Shown here piece after piece: positions 27,186 to 35,787 of a stretch of 64,000 nt of DNA. The stretch comes from Vibrio sp. UCD-FRSSP16_30 (GTDB taxonomy: Bacteria; Pseudomonadota; Gammaproteobacteria; Enterobacterales; Vibrionaceae). Under the pieces are notes generated by a model. It did not search any database, was not told the DNA's origin, and saw nothing but the letters and a program-made list of their open reading frames with translations. Position 1 is the stretch's first letter. Each line of letters starts with the position of its first letter. The stretch spans positions 248,001 to 312,000 of the forward strand of contig NZ_LZFW01000001.1 of assembly GCF_001676025.1 (NCBI RefSeq), written 5' to 3'. The position numbers were made by a program, and so were the translations under genes.

Positions 27186-27207
27186 GCACCAGATTTGGGC
27201 GTTATAT
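27186..27207 (+). repeat. Remnant right half of an attC site
   Basis: ATTTGGGCGTTATAT looks like the L'-R' end of a Vibrio-type attC with GTTATAT as R'. The left half is missing, replaced by the end of the minimal L-R derivative. The unknown gene at 27345 follows. Confidence 0.45.
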
Positions 27208-27344
27208 ATCAAAGACAAAATGCTTTTGAATATCTCATTTTTAATGTGAATTATGTGATCGATTAGATAAGATTGCTTCAATTGTATGATTGTGATTGCA
27301 CATATACGATATCATCGATAAACACTTTTAAACTGGATAATGAA

Positions 27345-27950
27345 ATGTCTAATATGGGTAAAATTACAAAAGTTTTTTATTCCTCAAATACGAAAGTAGC
27401 GTCGTTAGTAAAAGAAGCTATAAGTATTTGGCCGTATGGATATTGTGAGTTCACATCTTCGCTACCGGAAGACAATGGTCAAAATTTAGATGAGTGGTTT
27501 GTAGAACTTACAGATAGAGGAAGTGATAGTAATAACAAAACAATCATTGATGCATACTTACATTTAGGGTGTGGTTTTTCTTTCGTTGATATTTATGAAC
27601 CTGAAATGGAACGGTGGCTCGCGTCTGGTGATCAGTTTGAAACGTTAACTATAACTTCGACGTTTAAAGAGTTAGGTTATGAAGTTTATCACGCAGTTGC
27701 TAGATTGAAATCAGAACTGTATGACCTTAATCGTGAAATAAAAGCGTTAATTATTACAAGTGTAGGAAAGAATATATCCTTAGTAGATCATTCTCTATTT
27801 TCGTCAATTATACAATCAAATAATATTTATGGGTTGGCTAATGGGTGCCATCTCGATAATGTAGAAAATGCTTACATAAAGCTTCATATAGCAATTGGTT
27901 CTAAATTAATACTGCCTGATTCAGATATACCTGAATTCCTGAGAAAGTAA
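27345..27950 (+). CDS. Unrecognised cassette-type protein (201 aa)
   Basis: The frame is open from 27273, but the ATG at 27345 (MSNMGKITKVFYSSNTKVAS) with GGA upstream looks the better start. The product is soluble and acidic, with no signal or membrane helix. Visible elements are WFVELTDRG, HLGCGFSFVDIYEP and a helical C-terminal half (VYHAVARLKSELYDLNREIK). I recognise no domain. Codon use is AT-rich. It lies after an attC remnant and before a decayed stretch and module R4. Confidence 0.55.
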   Translation: MSNMGKITKVFYSSNTKVASLVKEAISIWPYGYCEFTSSLPEDNGQNLDEWFVELTDRGSDSNNKTIIDAYLHLGCGFSFVDIYEPEMERWLASGDQFETLTITSTFKELGYEVYHAVARLKSELYDLNREIKALIITSVGKNISLVDHSLFSSIIQSNNIYGLANGCHLDNVENAYIKLHIAIGSKLILPDSDIPEFLRK

Positions 27951-27992
27951 GTGATGTGAATGTAGTAACACAGGGGAAATACGCTTGTCTAA

Positions 27993-28091
27993 TTTCTATA
28001 TGGATTTGATGATGGACGTCAAAGTGAAGTAGAAATCAATTCTGTTCATAAAGTTGAAGTGATTAGTAAATCTAGTTTTTCTACAAATTAA
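27993..28091 (+). pseudogene. Short 3' remnant of a coding sequence
   Basis: An open frame without start reads FLYGFDDGRQSEVEINSVHK then VEVISKSSFSTN and a stop. It follows a stop codon in the same frame at 27990. It may be the tail of a lost cassette gene. Weak evidence; no family recognised. Confidence 0.25.
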
Positions 28092-28093
28092 AT

Positions 28094-28432
28094 CTGAAGC
28101 TTATCGCGATAAATGGGGCATGTAGGCTTGGTGATGCCTACGCATGCCATGTCAAGTTTGTCAGTACTCCATGAGTGAGATTCGATGAGGTTAGCAAAGA
28201 AAGTTTTTAAGTAATCCGAACTTAAAGTATCTGGCGAGCGATCAAAACAATGAATAATCAGACGTACCGCACGGGAATAAGCGTCAATTTTCGTAGGTCG
28301 TTTACCTTGAAGCTTAAGATTGGTAAGGTGTTGTTCATAAAGGGAATTAAAGTGTTGATCAGCGCTGTTCATAAAATTAGAGGGTGCTGAAAGTATGGAC
28401 GATGAAGGTGCTTTTCTACCGCCTAGGACCTC
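28094..28432 (-). repeat. Boundary module R, copy 4 (longest recombinase-like frame)
   Basis: Of the copies this one keeps the longest uninterrupted frame: from an ATG at 28372 it reads MNSADQHFNSLYEQHL, then LKLQGKRPTKIDAYSRAVR, SPDTLSSDYLKTFFANL and IESHSWSTDKLD before continuing into MACVGITKPTCPIYRDKLQ and a stop. The first about 75 residues match the N-terminal SAM-like domain of tyrosine recombinases; the last 25 do not. About 20 bases near the ATG found in copies 2 and 3 are missing. It ends before attC site 6. Confidence 0.7.
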
Positions 28433-28530
28433 ATTCAACAAGCACTTTAAACGGAACAAAAATAGTTGGCTTTGTTTCGTTCCTCAACAAGTATGGCCAA
28501 CAATTTTTGTCCGCTTAAGTGGGTGTAAGT
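28433..28530 (+). repeat. attC-like site 6
   Basis: Left ATTCAAC fits R''; right GGGTGTAAG resembles R' with one change. Arms CACTTTAAACGGAACAAAAA and the complement of TTTTTGTCCGCTTAAGTG pair well, with inner GTTGGC and GCCAAC. The Mrr-like gene starts 14 bases later. Confidence 0.75.
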
Positions 28531-28543
28531 TCTTTGGAGTCCT

Positions 28544-29452
28544 ATGAAGGTTCGGTATATAAAACTTGGTGATTCAGGGAAGTGGGAAAAGTCATGTCTT
28601 GAAAACGATCAAGTTGTTAGGCTTGGTTATAGCAGTCCGTTTCACAAAGAATCTTTAAATGGTGAATGGGATGCAGTACGTAACTTCTGGTTAGGCGAAA
28701 GAAAAAACAATTCAGGTGCTGCAACAAGAGATATCAACCAAATCAGAGATTTCTATGAGCTTTCAGAAACTGACCTTTGGATTACTTTTTATCAAAGAAA
28801 ACTGTACTGGTGCCATGCAAAAAAGGAAGTAACCGAACTTGACGATGGTAGCCGAATTAGAGAAGTTATTGGGGCTTGGAGTTCACATGATAAGCAAGAC
28901 AATCCTCTGACCATAGAAAACATTGATGGTCGTGTTACAAAAGTTCAAGGTTACAGGGGGACAATCTGTAGTGTAGAGCTAGAGGATTACCTTATTCGTA
29001 AGATTAACGGAGAACCACAACCCGAAGTTGAAGCGGCTAAGAAATCTTTATTGTTACTGAAAAGTAATGTCGAAGATTTAATTAAAGGGCTTTGGTGGAG
29101 CGACTTTGAGTTATTAATAGATTTAATCTTTTCTCAATCAGGGTGGCAGCGTATATCCGTACTAGGTAAAACTGAAAAAGATATAGATTTAGATGTATTC
29201 TCTCCGGTTTCTCAAAAACGAGCATTTGTACAAGTTAAGTCAACCACAAATTCAAATCAGTTTAATGAATATTATGAGATCTATAAGGAGTATAAACAAT
29301 ACGATGAAATGTATTTTGTTTATCATACCTTTGATGGAACTAAAGAACTGGTCATTGATGATCCTCGCGTCACAGTATGGGATATTTCTAGAGTCGCAGA
29401 TTTAGTTATAAATGCAGGTTTAATTAGTTGGCTAATTGAAAAACGAACTTAA
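28544..29452 (+). CDS. Mrr-like PD-(D/E)xK restriction-type nuclease, cassette gene (302 aa)
   Basis: The C-terminal domain (about residues 175-300) has the PD-(D/E)xK layout of Mrr-type endonucleases: helix WWSDFELLIDLIFSQSGW with E189, EKDIDLDVFSP with the metal-binding Asp near 215-217, and FVQVK with Q230 and K232. The N-terminal 150 residues (YIKLGDSGKWEKSCLEND, WITFYQRKLYWCHA) look like a separate reader or recognition domain that I cannot name with certainty. Mrr-like enzymes often cut modified or foreign DNA. TTTGGAG precedes the ATG, an attC lies directly upstream, and module L4 starts at the stop codon. A defence role is likely from family and context but not shown. Confidence 0.72.
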   Translation: MKVRYIKLGDSGKWEKSCLENDQVVRLGYSSPFHKESLNGEWDAVRNFWLGERKNNSGAATRDINQIRDFYELSETDLWITFYQRKLYWCHAKKEVTELDDGSRIREVIGAWSSHDKQDNPLTIENIDGRVTKVQGYRGTICSVELEDYLIRKINGEPQPEVEAAKKSLLLLKSNVEDLIKGLWWSDFELLIDLIFSQSGWQRISVLGKTEKDIDLDVFSPVSQKRAFVQVKSTTNSNQFNEYYEIYKEYKQYDEMYFVYHTFDGTKELVIDDPRVTVWDISRVADLVINAGLISWLIEKRT

Positions 29453-29610
29453 CAAATAAGGATAAGTGCCACCCAGCCGGCACTTAATCTGGGTATTGAA
29501 TAAGCCCAACCGTGTAATTGTCTTCTATTAGTAAATTGCTCTTGGGTGAGCAGCTTGAAATGAGCCTCATCTACTTTCTACAAGTCGTACGAGGCTATCG
29601 AGTTGAATCC
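29451..29610. repeat. Boundary module L, copy 4
   Basis: Begins AACAAATAAGG at the stop codon of the nuclease gene. The hairpin AAGTGCC-ACCCAGC-CGGCACTT is the best conserved of the four apart from copy 1. R' here is GTATTGAAT. It ends at GAATCCGC, directly joined to a truncated interspersed palindrome. This is the right edge of the island. Confidence 0.7.
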
Positions 29611-29645
29611 GCTATTTCTGACCATTTACTTACTGTGATTGGTAT
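29610..29645 (-). repeat. Truncated copy of the interspersed palindrome
   Basis: Read on the minus strand it starts ATACCAATCACAGTAAGTAA and continues ATGGTCAGAAATAGCG. It matches the first 36 bases of the full copy at 8013 in 34 positions. The remaining about 125 bases are missing and module L4 takes their place. Confidence 0.75.
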
Positions 29646-29653
29646 AGCAAACA

Positions 29654-29672
29654 GCAAGGCGCAATGCCTTGC
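29654..29672 (-). terminator. Hairpin after ygiQ
   Basis: GCAAGGC-GCAAT-GCCTTGC, a perfect 7-bp stem 34 bases beyond the ygiQ stop. On the minus strand it is followed by TGTTTGCT, a weak U-tract. Confidence 0.5.
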
Positions 29673-29705
29673 CGTTATAGCCTTGTTTTTATTTACAAAG
29701 ATAAC

Positions 29706-32096
29706 TTATCTCTGTCTAGCCGGTTTTTTACCCGCTTTTGGTTTCGCGGCATGTGGGCGATTTTTTTGTCCGTGGCTGCTACCACCATTATTGGCAGAAG
29801 ATCCGGGCTTATGTTGGCCGGGTTTACCCTGCGAGCCGTTTCTTTGAGAGGGATTACCTTGAGAACCCGTTCCCTGACCTTGCCCTTGACCTTGATTGCG
29901 CTGTCCCGGTTTTGCGCCCGGTCTAGGCTTGCCTTTTGCATTAGGCTTGTTGCCATTCGGTTTATTGGTATTTGGTTTGCGAATATCGGGTTGGCTATCG
30001 GTATGTTTTGTTGCAAAACGATGCGCACCGTGACGACCTGATTTACGGCGTTGGGCTGGGGTCTGCGTATCGAGATCTTCCTCTGGCACTAAGCAATTTG
30101 GTTTATCACCAATAAGGTGCTTTTTACCTAGGCTGATTAAAGCTTCACGGATCAAAGGCCAGTTGGCTGGATCGTGATAACGCAATAAGGCTTTATGTAG
30201 TCGACGCTGGCGTTCGCCTTTAGCAACCGGTACATCTTCACGCTTTTTGTATTTAACACGTTTTAGCGGGTTGGTTTCTGAGTAATACATCGCGGTGGCA
30301 TTACACATCGGCGATGGATAGAAGTTCTGTACCTGATCACACTCATAGCTGTTGGATTTTAACCACAATGCCAAATTCACCATGTCATCATCTTCTGTGC
30401 CGGGATGGGCTGAGATGAAGTAGGGGATAAGGTACTGCTTTTTACCCGCTTCTTGACTGTATTGCTCAAACATCTGCTTAAAGCGGTCATAGGAACCCAT
30501 GCCCGGCTTCATCATTTTATCCAGAGGGCCTTTTTCGGTATGTTCTGGGGCAATTTTTAAATAGCCGCCAACATGGTGCGTGACCAATTCTCTGACATAT
30601 TCAGGTGATTCAATGGCTAAGTCGTAACGAACACCAGATGCAATCAATATTTTATTCACGCCCGGCACTTTACGCGCTGCGCGATAAAGATCGATAGTGT
30701 GTTTATGATCGGTGTTGAGCTTGTTACAAATACCCGGGAACACACAAGAAGGGCGACGACAAGTTGCTTCGGCTTTAGGAATACTGCAACCAAGGCGATA
30801 CATGTTTGCCGTTGGTCCGCCCAAATCTGAAATTGTGCCGGTAAAGCCGGGTACTTTGTCGCGAATCTCTTCTAACTCATTGAGTATCGACTCTTGTGAA
30901 CGGTTTTGAATGATGCGTCCTTCATGCTCTGTAATTGAGCAGAATGAACAGCCACCAAAACAGCCACGCATGATATTCACCGAGGTTTTGATCATGTCAT
31001 AGGCAGGAATTTTTGCTTTGCCATACATAGGGTGAGGCACCCGAGCAAAAGGCAGGCCAAAGACAAAATCCATTTCTTCAGTGGTCAGAGGAATAGGGGG
31101 TCTATTGACCCAAAGTTCACGATTACCGTGACGTTGAATCAGCGCGCGCCCTGAGTGAGGGTTAGTTTCTAGATGCATTATGCGGCTAGCATGGGCATAC
31201 AAAATACGATCGTTGTGCAGTTTTTCAAATGCAGGGATACGAACAACGGTGGTTTCAGCGTCGTGACGGGTTGGGCGCACTGTAATGGGTTCAGCTTTGG
31301 CTTTTTCTTGCAGTGCGTCGGTATCGGTACATTTGTCATCAACTTCATAAGGGTTGGTCGGTACAAATGCTTTGCCCGGTTTTTCGATTCGTGAAGAGTC
31401 GATCACTTTATAGTGCGCTGGTGGCTCAGCTAAATTAATCGCTGTGCCACGAATATAGTTTAATTCGCTGATATGCTCGCCATTGGCTAGGCGATGAGCC
31501 ACTTCTATTAGGGCGCGTTCAGCGTTACCAAACAACAGTAAATCGGCTTTGGCATCAAACAGTACTGAACGACGCACTTTATCTGACCAGTAATCATAAT
31601 GGGCGATACGGCGCAGGCTGGCTTCAATACCACCTAATATAATCGGCGTGTCTTTATAAGCTTCGCGACAGCGCTGTGAATAGACCAAGGTAGCGCGATC
31701 AGGACGTTTACCGCCTTCATTATTTGGGGTGTAAGCATCATCATGACGCAGTTTTCTGTCGGACGTATAACGGTTGATCATGGAGTCCATGTTACCGGCG
31801 GTGATCCCAAAAAATAGATTGGGTTGACCTAGCGCCATAAACTCATCTTTATTGCTCCAATTTGGCTGAGCAATAATGCCGACACGAAACCCCTGAGACT
31901 CCAAAAGACGACCAATAATGGCCATACCAAAGCTTGGATGATCCACATAGGCATCACCGGTGATGATGATAATGTCACAACTATCCCACCCTAAAGCGTC
32001 CATTTCTTTGCGACTGGTTGGCAAGAATGGCGCGGTGCCAAAGCACTCTGCCCAATATTTTTTATATTGGTGAATTGGGGTGATGTTGTTGTGCAT
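29706..32096 (-). CDS. ygiQ: YgiQ-family radical SAM protein
   Basis: A 796-residue protein. The UPF0313/YgiQ N-terminal domain (about 1-340, with [17 protein letters not shown]) precedes the radical SAM core with CxxxCxxC in [18 protein letters not shown] (about 375), which binds a 4Fe-4S cluster. A Cys-rich YgiQ segment [17 protein letters not shown] follows. The last about 120 residues are low-complexity and rich in G, Q, N, K and P, a common feature of YgiQ in marine gammaproteobacteria. The reaction is not established. The GC-rich tail causes several spurious overlapping frames. Confidence 0.93.
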   Translation of the reverse strand: MHNNITPIHQYKKYWAECFGTAPFLPTSRKEMDALGWDSCDIIIITGDAYVDHPSFGMAIIGRLLESQGFRVGIIAQPNWSNKDEFMALGQPNLFFGITAGNMDSMINRYTSDRKLRHDDAYTPNNEGGKRPDRATLVYSQRCREAYKDTPIILGGIEASLRRIAHYDYWSDKVRRSVLFDAKADLLLFGNAERALIEVAHRLANGEHISELNYIRGTAINLAEPPAHYKVIDSSRIEKPGKAFVPTNPYEVDDKCTDTDALQEKAKAEPITVRPTRHDAETTVVRIPAFEKLHNDRILYAHASRIMHLETNPHSGRALIQRHGNRELWVNRPPIPLTTEEMDFVFGLPFARVPHPMYGKAKIPAYDMIKTSVNIMRGCFGGCSFCSITEHEGRIIQNRSQESILNELEEIRDKVPGFTGTISDLGGPTANMYRLGCSIPKAEATCRRPSCVFPGICNKLNTDHKHTIDLYRAARKVPGVNKILIASGVRYDLAIESPEYVRELVTHHVGGYLKIAPEHTEKGPLDKMMKPGMGSYDRFKQMFEQYSQEAGKKQYLIPYFISAHPGTEDDDMVNLALWLKSNSYECDQVQNFYPSPMCNATAMYYSETNPLKRVKYKKREDVPVAKGERQRRLHKALLRYHDPANWPLIREALISLGKKHLIGDKPNCLVPEEDLDTQTPAQRRKSGRHGAHRFATKHTDSQPDIRKPNTNKPNGNKPNAKGKPRPGAKPGQRNQGQGQGQGTGSQGNPSQRNGSQGKPGQHKPGSSANNGGSSHGQKNRPHAAKPKAGKKPARQR

Positions 32097-32223
32097 TTTT
32101 TAACCTCTTTTGAGCAAGCGGTGCATTATAACGATTCGTGCAAATGTTAGCTAGCACAAGCCTTGTTTTTATCTATACTCATTAAATACTCCTTTAATTT
32201 CATATATATAAGAGTTATTGAAT

Positions 32224-33408
32224 ATGACGAGCTCAAGATCTTGGTTGACTCTTTTACTGGGGCTGAGCGGCTCTTTTTCTGAAGTTGCCGTTGGGGTGGG
32301 GTTTACCGACCCCCTAGATGGCAAATTTGATGCAGGGGAATACCTTGCAGAAAATGCTTATGGCTTCCTGCCGATGCCGATTATTATCACGGAACCTGCG
32401 GTCGGTTATGGCGCTGGTATCGTGGGCATGTTCTTACATGAAAGTGACGAGCAAAAAGAGCAGCGCCGAAAAGTGGCTTTGCAGTCAGTGGATGGCGGGG
32501 CGAGGTTAATTCCTCCTGCGGTGACGGTTGTCGGCGGGGCTGCAACCGAAAATGGGACTTGGTTTGCTCTGATTGGTCATAGAAGGGTGTGGAATGAAGA
32601 CGCGATTCGTTATTTTGGCGGGGTCGGTTTTGGCAGTGCCATTATGCAGTTTTACCCGTTCTCGTCAGATTTACTGAAAGACAAGGGCGTTGAAATTGAA
32701 ACCAAGGGTCTTGGCGGAATGCAAAAGTTGCAGTTTCGAGTGGCTGACAGCCCACTTTATATTGGGGTGCAACAGTTTTACTCTAATAGCGAAATAACCA
32801 CTAATGGCATTTTTGATAATGAGAGTAGTGGCTTTACTTTAGCCAAAACAATCAGTTCCGGTTTAGGGGTAAACCTTGAATATGATGCGAAAAATAACTT
32901 CTTTTATCCCACGCAAGGTTGGGACTTTAACGCAGAATATTTATGGTATCGAAATGGGATTGGCAGTGACAACGATTATGAGACTCTGTTTGTGTCAAGC
33001 TCGGCGTATGTACCCATTGCCACGAACTGGACACTGGCCTTTGCGGTTGAATATAACTCGTTAACCACTGATGAAAGCAAGCTTCCACCATTGGCGTACC
33101 CTGATATTAACTTGCGCGGTATTCCGGTTAATCGTTATCAAGGTAACTATACCAGTGCTTATCAAAGTCAGGTTATGTGGCAATTTACGCCTCGCTGGAG
33201 CGTGTCTTTATTTGGTGGTGTTGGTGGCAATAGCGGCACGGGAAGATCAAATGAAGGCGCGGAAGCGATGTTTGATGATATGAAATGGGCGTACGGCACA
33301 GGGTTTCGATATTTAATCGCTCGTCGGTACGGGATCCACATGGGAGCGGATATTGCCTTTAGTGAACAAGATAACGCTTTTTATTTTAATGTCGGAACAG
33401 GATTGTAA
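32224..33408 (+). CDS. BamA/TamA-superfamily outer-membrane barrel without POTRA domains
   Basis: A 394-residue protein. I place the start at ATG 32224; the frame also offers a TTG two codons earlier. A signal-like N-terminus (SWLTLLLGLSGSFSEVAVG) is followed directly by barrel strands with alternating hydrophobic and aromatic residues (GFLPMPIIITEPAVGYGAGI) and the surface-antigen-type ending GADIAFSEQDNAFYFNVGTG. YDAKNNFFYPTQGWDF is the typical D15/BamA strand signature. No POTRA repeats are present, so this is a compact barrel. Role unknown. Confidence 0.75.
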   Translation: MTSSRSWLTLLLGLSGSFSEVAVGVGFTDPLDGKFDAGEYLAENAYGFLPMPIIITEPAVGYGAGIVGMFLHESDEQKEQRRKVALQSVDGGARLIPPAVTVVGGAATENGTWFALIGHRRVWNEDAIRYFGGVGFGSAIMQFYPFSSDLLKDKGVEIETKGLGGMQKLQFRVADSPLYIGVQQFYSNSEITTNGIFDNESSGFTLAKTISSGLGVNLEYDAKNNFFYPTQGWDFNAEYLWYRNGIGSDNDYETLFVSSSAYVPIATNWTLAFAVEYNSLTTDESKLPPLAYPDINLRGIPVNRYQGNYTSAYQSQVMWQFTPRWSVSLFGGVGGNSGTGRSNEGAEAMFDDMKWAYGTGFRYLIARRYGIHMGADIAFSEQDNAFYFNVGTGL

Positions 33409-33454
33409 TCGACTAGTGTGCCGTTAAACTAACGCCTCTTTACTTTTAATATTG

Positions 33455-34183
33455 ATGATTGACGTTATGCATTTGTACGCCCAACTTTCTGTCCAGATTT
33501 TATTACCTATGACGATAGGTGCGTTAGCGATATTAATGATCGCGCTGTTAAAGGGGGATATTTGCCCAGGACAGCGTGGTCGTCTGCATAAACAGCTGCC
33601 GATTATTACCTGTTTATTTTTTGTCTGTGCCGGTGCAATGCCCGCTTTTGTAGTGCCAGCAAGCCTGCTGATTTACTTTTCAATGCAAACAAAAAGCCAA
33701 ACTAAAAAGGGTAAAACTCGCGACAGTGGGCCGGTATTACTGTTGGGACTGGCATTATTTTCGGCCACTTTGTTTTGGCTGTACGCAATGATAAGCCCGA
33801 TTTTAGACAACAAGCTTGTATCAATATTCGGTTTGGTGCTTGCGTCATTGGCAACGCTTATTTTCTTAGGCGCAGCTCTAGCGCATCTATTAATGATTAG
33901 AGCAAGAACACGCCTGCAAGCTTTCCATACGCTATTACCGGTTGCCGGCATACTGTCACTGATGCTCCTAGTGTTATCGGTGCTGATTCAAGCTCACTGG
34001 GTATGGGCTGATGACAGTAGCGCGGTAATTGAGATCATAACTAAAGCATTTCCAGTGTTATTGATGGCGATTATTTTATGGAGTTGGCATCTATTTCGTT
34101 CTTCAAAGGTCAACTTAACTCAAATTAGTTTAGCCTTGCTGTTTGGGCTTGTTGGAAGCGGCTTGTTGTTACCACTATTTTGA
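33455..34183 (+). CDS. Unrecognised polytopic membrane protein (about 242 aa)
   Basis: Six or seven hydrophobic helices, for example QILLPMTIGALAILMIALL, VLLLGLALFSATLFWLYAM, LASLATLIFLGAALAHLLM and LALLFGLVGSGLLLPL. Two ATG codons (33455 and 33467) are possible starts; neither has a strong ribosome-binding site. It is 46 bases from the barrel gene on the same strand and could be co-transcribed. No family recognised. Confidence 0.6.
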   Translation: MIDVMHLYAQLSVQILLPMTIGALAILMIALLKGDICPGQRGRLHKQLPIITCLFFVCAGAMPAFVVPASLLIYFSMQTKSQTKKGKTRDSGPVLLLGLALFSATLFWLYAMISPILDNKLVSIFGLVLASLATLIFLGAALAHLLMIRARTRLQAFHTLLPVAGILSLMLLVLSVLIQAHWVWADDSSAVIEIITKAFPVLLMAIILWSWHLFRSSKVNLTQISLALLFGLVGSGLLLPLF

Positions 34184-34276
34184 AGGATTTTTGCTGTTGA
34201 TCACTGCTAAATTAGTCATGCTCAACTAATCTTATATTAGGTGTTTTGGGGTAGCGGCTAAGCAAAGAGGTGATAT

Positions 34277-34477
34277 ATGGATCTAACTAACGTTAAACGC
34301 TGGGATAGCAATATTTTACTAGGCATCGTTAATGAGAAGCTTCGCCTAGAGTGCAGCAGTATTGAAGAACTCTCTAGTATGTATGAAATTGATATCAATG
34401 GGCTAGTCGATAAGCTCAGTGATGTTGGTTATCAATATGACCCGTTAACCAACCAATTTAAATCCTTTAAAATTTAG
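34277..34477 (+). CDS. DUF4250-type small protein (66 aa)
   Basis: The whole 66-residue chain matches the DUF4250 pattern: WDSNILLGIVNEKLRLECSS, IEELSSMYEIDINGLVDKL and VGYQYDPLTNQFK. The family is small, soluble and uncharacterised. AGAGG precedes the ATG and a strong terminator follows. Confidence 0.85.
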   Translation: MDLTNVKRWDSNILLGIVNEKLRLECSSIEELSSMYEIDINGLVDKLSDVGYQYDPLTNQFKSFKI

Positions 34478-34490
34478 TCAAATTCAGATA

Positions 34491-34521
34491 AAAAATGGCG
34501 ACCAACAAGGTCGCCATTTTT
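34491..34521. terminator. Bidirectional terminator between DUF4250 gene and outer-membrane protein gene
   Basis: A perfect 13-bp stem AAAAATGGCGACC and GGTCGCCATTTTT with a 5-base loop, T-rich on both strands, placed between convergent genes. Confidence 0.9.
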
Positions 34522-34539
34522 TATTAAAGGGTGCTTTTG

Positions 34540-35085
34540 TTAGAAAACAAAGCGGGTGGTGAGCATCAGTTGGTCACCATAGAAGTCATTAAGTTTACCT
34601 TCTAGACCAATAGAGAATAGCTCGGTTGCGTGGAAACGACCGTAAACGCTACCAATCCAATCATCATTAGAGTCGATGGTCACATAACCTACGTTGCCAC
34701 CTAGCTCAAATTGTGGACCTAACCATTGACGCCAGCCAAGGTTAACTTCCATACCTAGCTTATTATCGTATTTATGGTTGTCGACAACGCGCAGTAACAT
34801 TTCACCTGTAATGTCAGCCCAGTTGGTTGCAGGAGCATGAAAACCAAAACCTGTGCGCAGGTTATAGTCGCTCTCAAATTCTGAATCAATGGTCGTTACA
34901 AAGTGAGCATTTGGGTGGACAGATTTACTAAAGCCAGCACCAAAAGTGAGTGGCGCCATACCGATACGAGCATCGAAATAATCGTAGTTAAAGTTGCTCA
35001 TGGTTGCTGGGCTTTGGCTGTTAGCAAACGCAGTGCCAGAAAAAGTCGCAGCTACAGCTAGTGCAGCACAGGCTAGTTTACGCAT
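34540..35085 (-). CDS. Small outer-membrane beta-barrel protein
   Basis: The start is set at MRKLACAALAVAATFSGTAF with a signal peptide cleaved after AFA-NSQ; the longer upstream frame has no signal. The mature part of about 160 residues shows alternating strands with aromatic ends (MLLRVVDNHKYDNKLGMEVN, FELGGNVGYVTIDSNDDW) and ends in a C-terminal Phe (LMLTTRFVF), the mark of barrel insertion by the Bam machinery. Probably an eight-stranded barrel; specific family not identified. Confidence 0.75.
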   Translation of the reverse strand: MRKLACAALAVAATFSGTAFANSQSPATMSNFNYDYFDARIGMAPLTFGAGFSKSVHPNAHFVTTIDSEFESDYNLRTGFGFHAPATNWADITGEMLLRVVDNHKYDNKLGMEVNLGWRQWLGPQFELGGNVGYVTIDSNDDWIGSVYGRFHATELFSIGLEGKLNDFYGDQLMLTTRFVF

Positions 35086-35278
35086 AATTATTGATAACCT
35101 ACTTGGTGTAATTGTGTGTCCTTGGCTTAGGGGAGTGCTCCCTGCATCATGCCTATAATAATGATGTGCCTTTATCATCCAGTCATATTAATAGAACAAT
35201 GGAACTACCTCCACTAAAACAGAGGCTTATATTGGCTAATTTTCTGTCAAACTTTGTAAAACTGGCAAATTAGTGCGT

Positions 35279-35776
35279 TTAATCACCAAATTCGATGCGT
35301 CTTTTTGACATCTCTTGCAATATTTTTGCTGTATTGAGATATTTAGCCCATTTCATGGGTTCAGTTGTTGACTCTAAAACATAGCGAGTGAGGTGATCGG
35401 TGACGACTTTGATGAGTTGCTCTTTATTCCATGGCTTTGCAATGTAGAAGTCTAAACTGTGATTATTAATCGCATTCACGGTGTCATTAAGGTCTGCCTG
35501 TCCCGTCAACAGCAATTTTTTACAGCTCTTGGTTTGTTTTTGTTCGTGCAGTTCAATAAGAAAATCGACGCCGGTTTCTTTGGGCATAATGTGATCGCAT
35601 AAAATTAAGGCTAACGGCACTTGCTCGGATTGATAATCGGCAATGACTTGGCGAGCCTCAGCCACGGATTCCGCGGCTTCAATATCGCAAAATTCACTAA
35701 AGTCCTTTAAATCGCGAACGACGCTATCCAGTACATCTCTTTCATCATCGACACATAAAATAAGCAATTTATCCAT
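35279..35776 (-). CDS. Single-domain response regulator
   Basis: A 165-residue protein. Receiver features are complete: acidic pair CVDDERD near residue 8-12, phosphoacceptor Asp in LALILCDHIMP (near 61), Thr in LLLTGQADL, and Lys in FYIAKPWNKEQL. After the receiver there is only a short helical tail and no DNA-binding domain, so it acts by protein contact. It lies 11 bases downstream of the histidine kinase gene and is likely its partner. Confidence 0.9.
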   Translation of the reverse strand: MDKLLILCVDDERDVLDSVVRDLKDFSEFCDIEAAESVAEARQVIADYQSEQVPLALILCDHIMPKETGVDFLIELHEQKQTKSCKKLLLTGQADLNDTVNAINNHSLDFYIAKPWNKEQLIKVVTDHLTRYVLESTTEPMKWAKYLNTAKILQEMSKRRIEFGD

Positions 35777-35787
35777 GGATTGCCTCC

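Noticed and set aside
23495..28432. The recombinase-like frames in R as an integron integrase (intI)
   Set aside because: Only the N-terminal SAM-like domain is present, repeated in several broken copies; no catalytic Arg-His-Arg-Tyr region and no IntI-specific insert are visible.
16936..29610. The repeated L and R blocks as a CRISPR array
   Set aside because: Units are 160-365 bp, irregularly spaced, separated by genes, and no cas genes are present.
29518..30041. Several plus- and minus-strand frames over the ygiQ tail
   Set aside because: They lie opposite or out of frame to the low-complexity G/Q/N/K/P-rich end of YgiQ, which keeps other frames open by composition.
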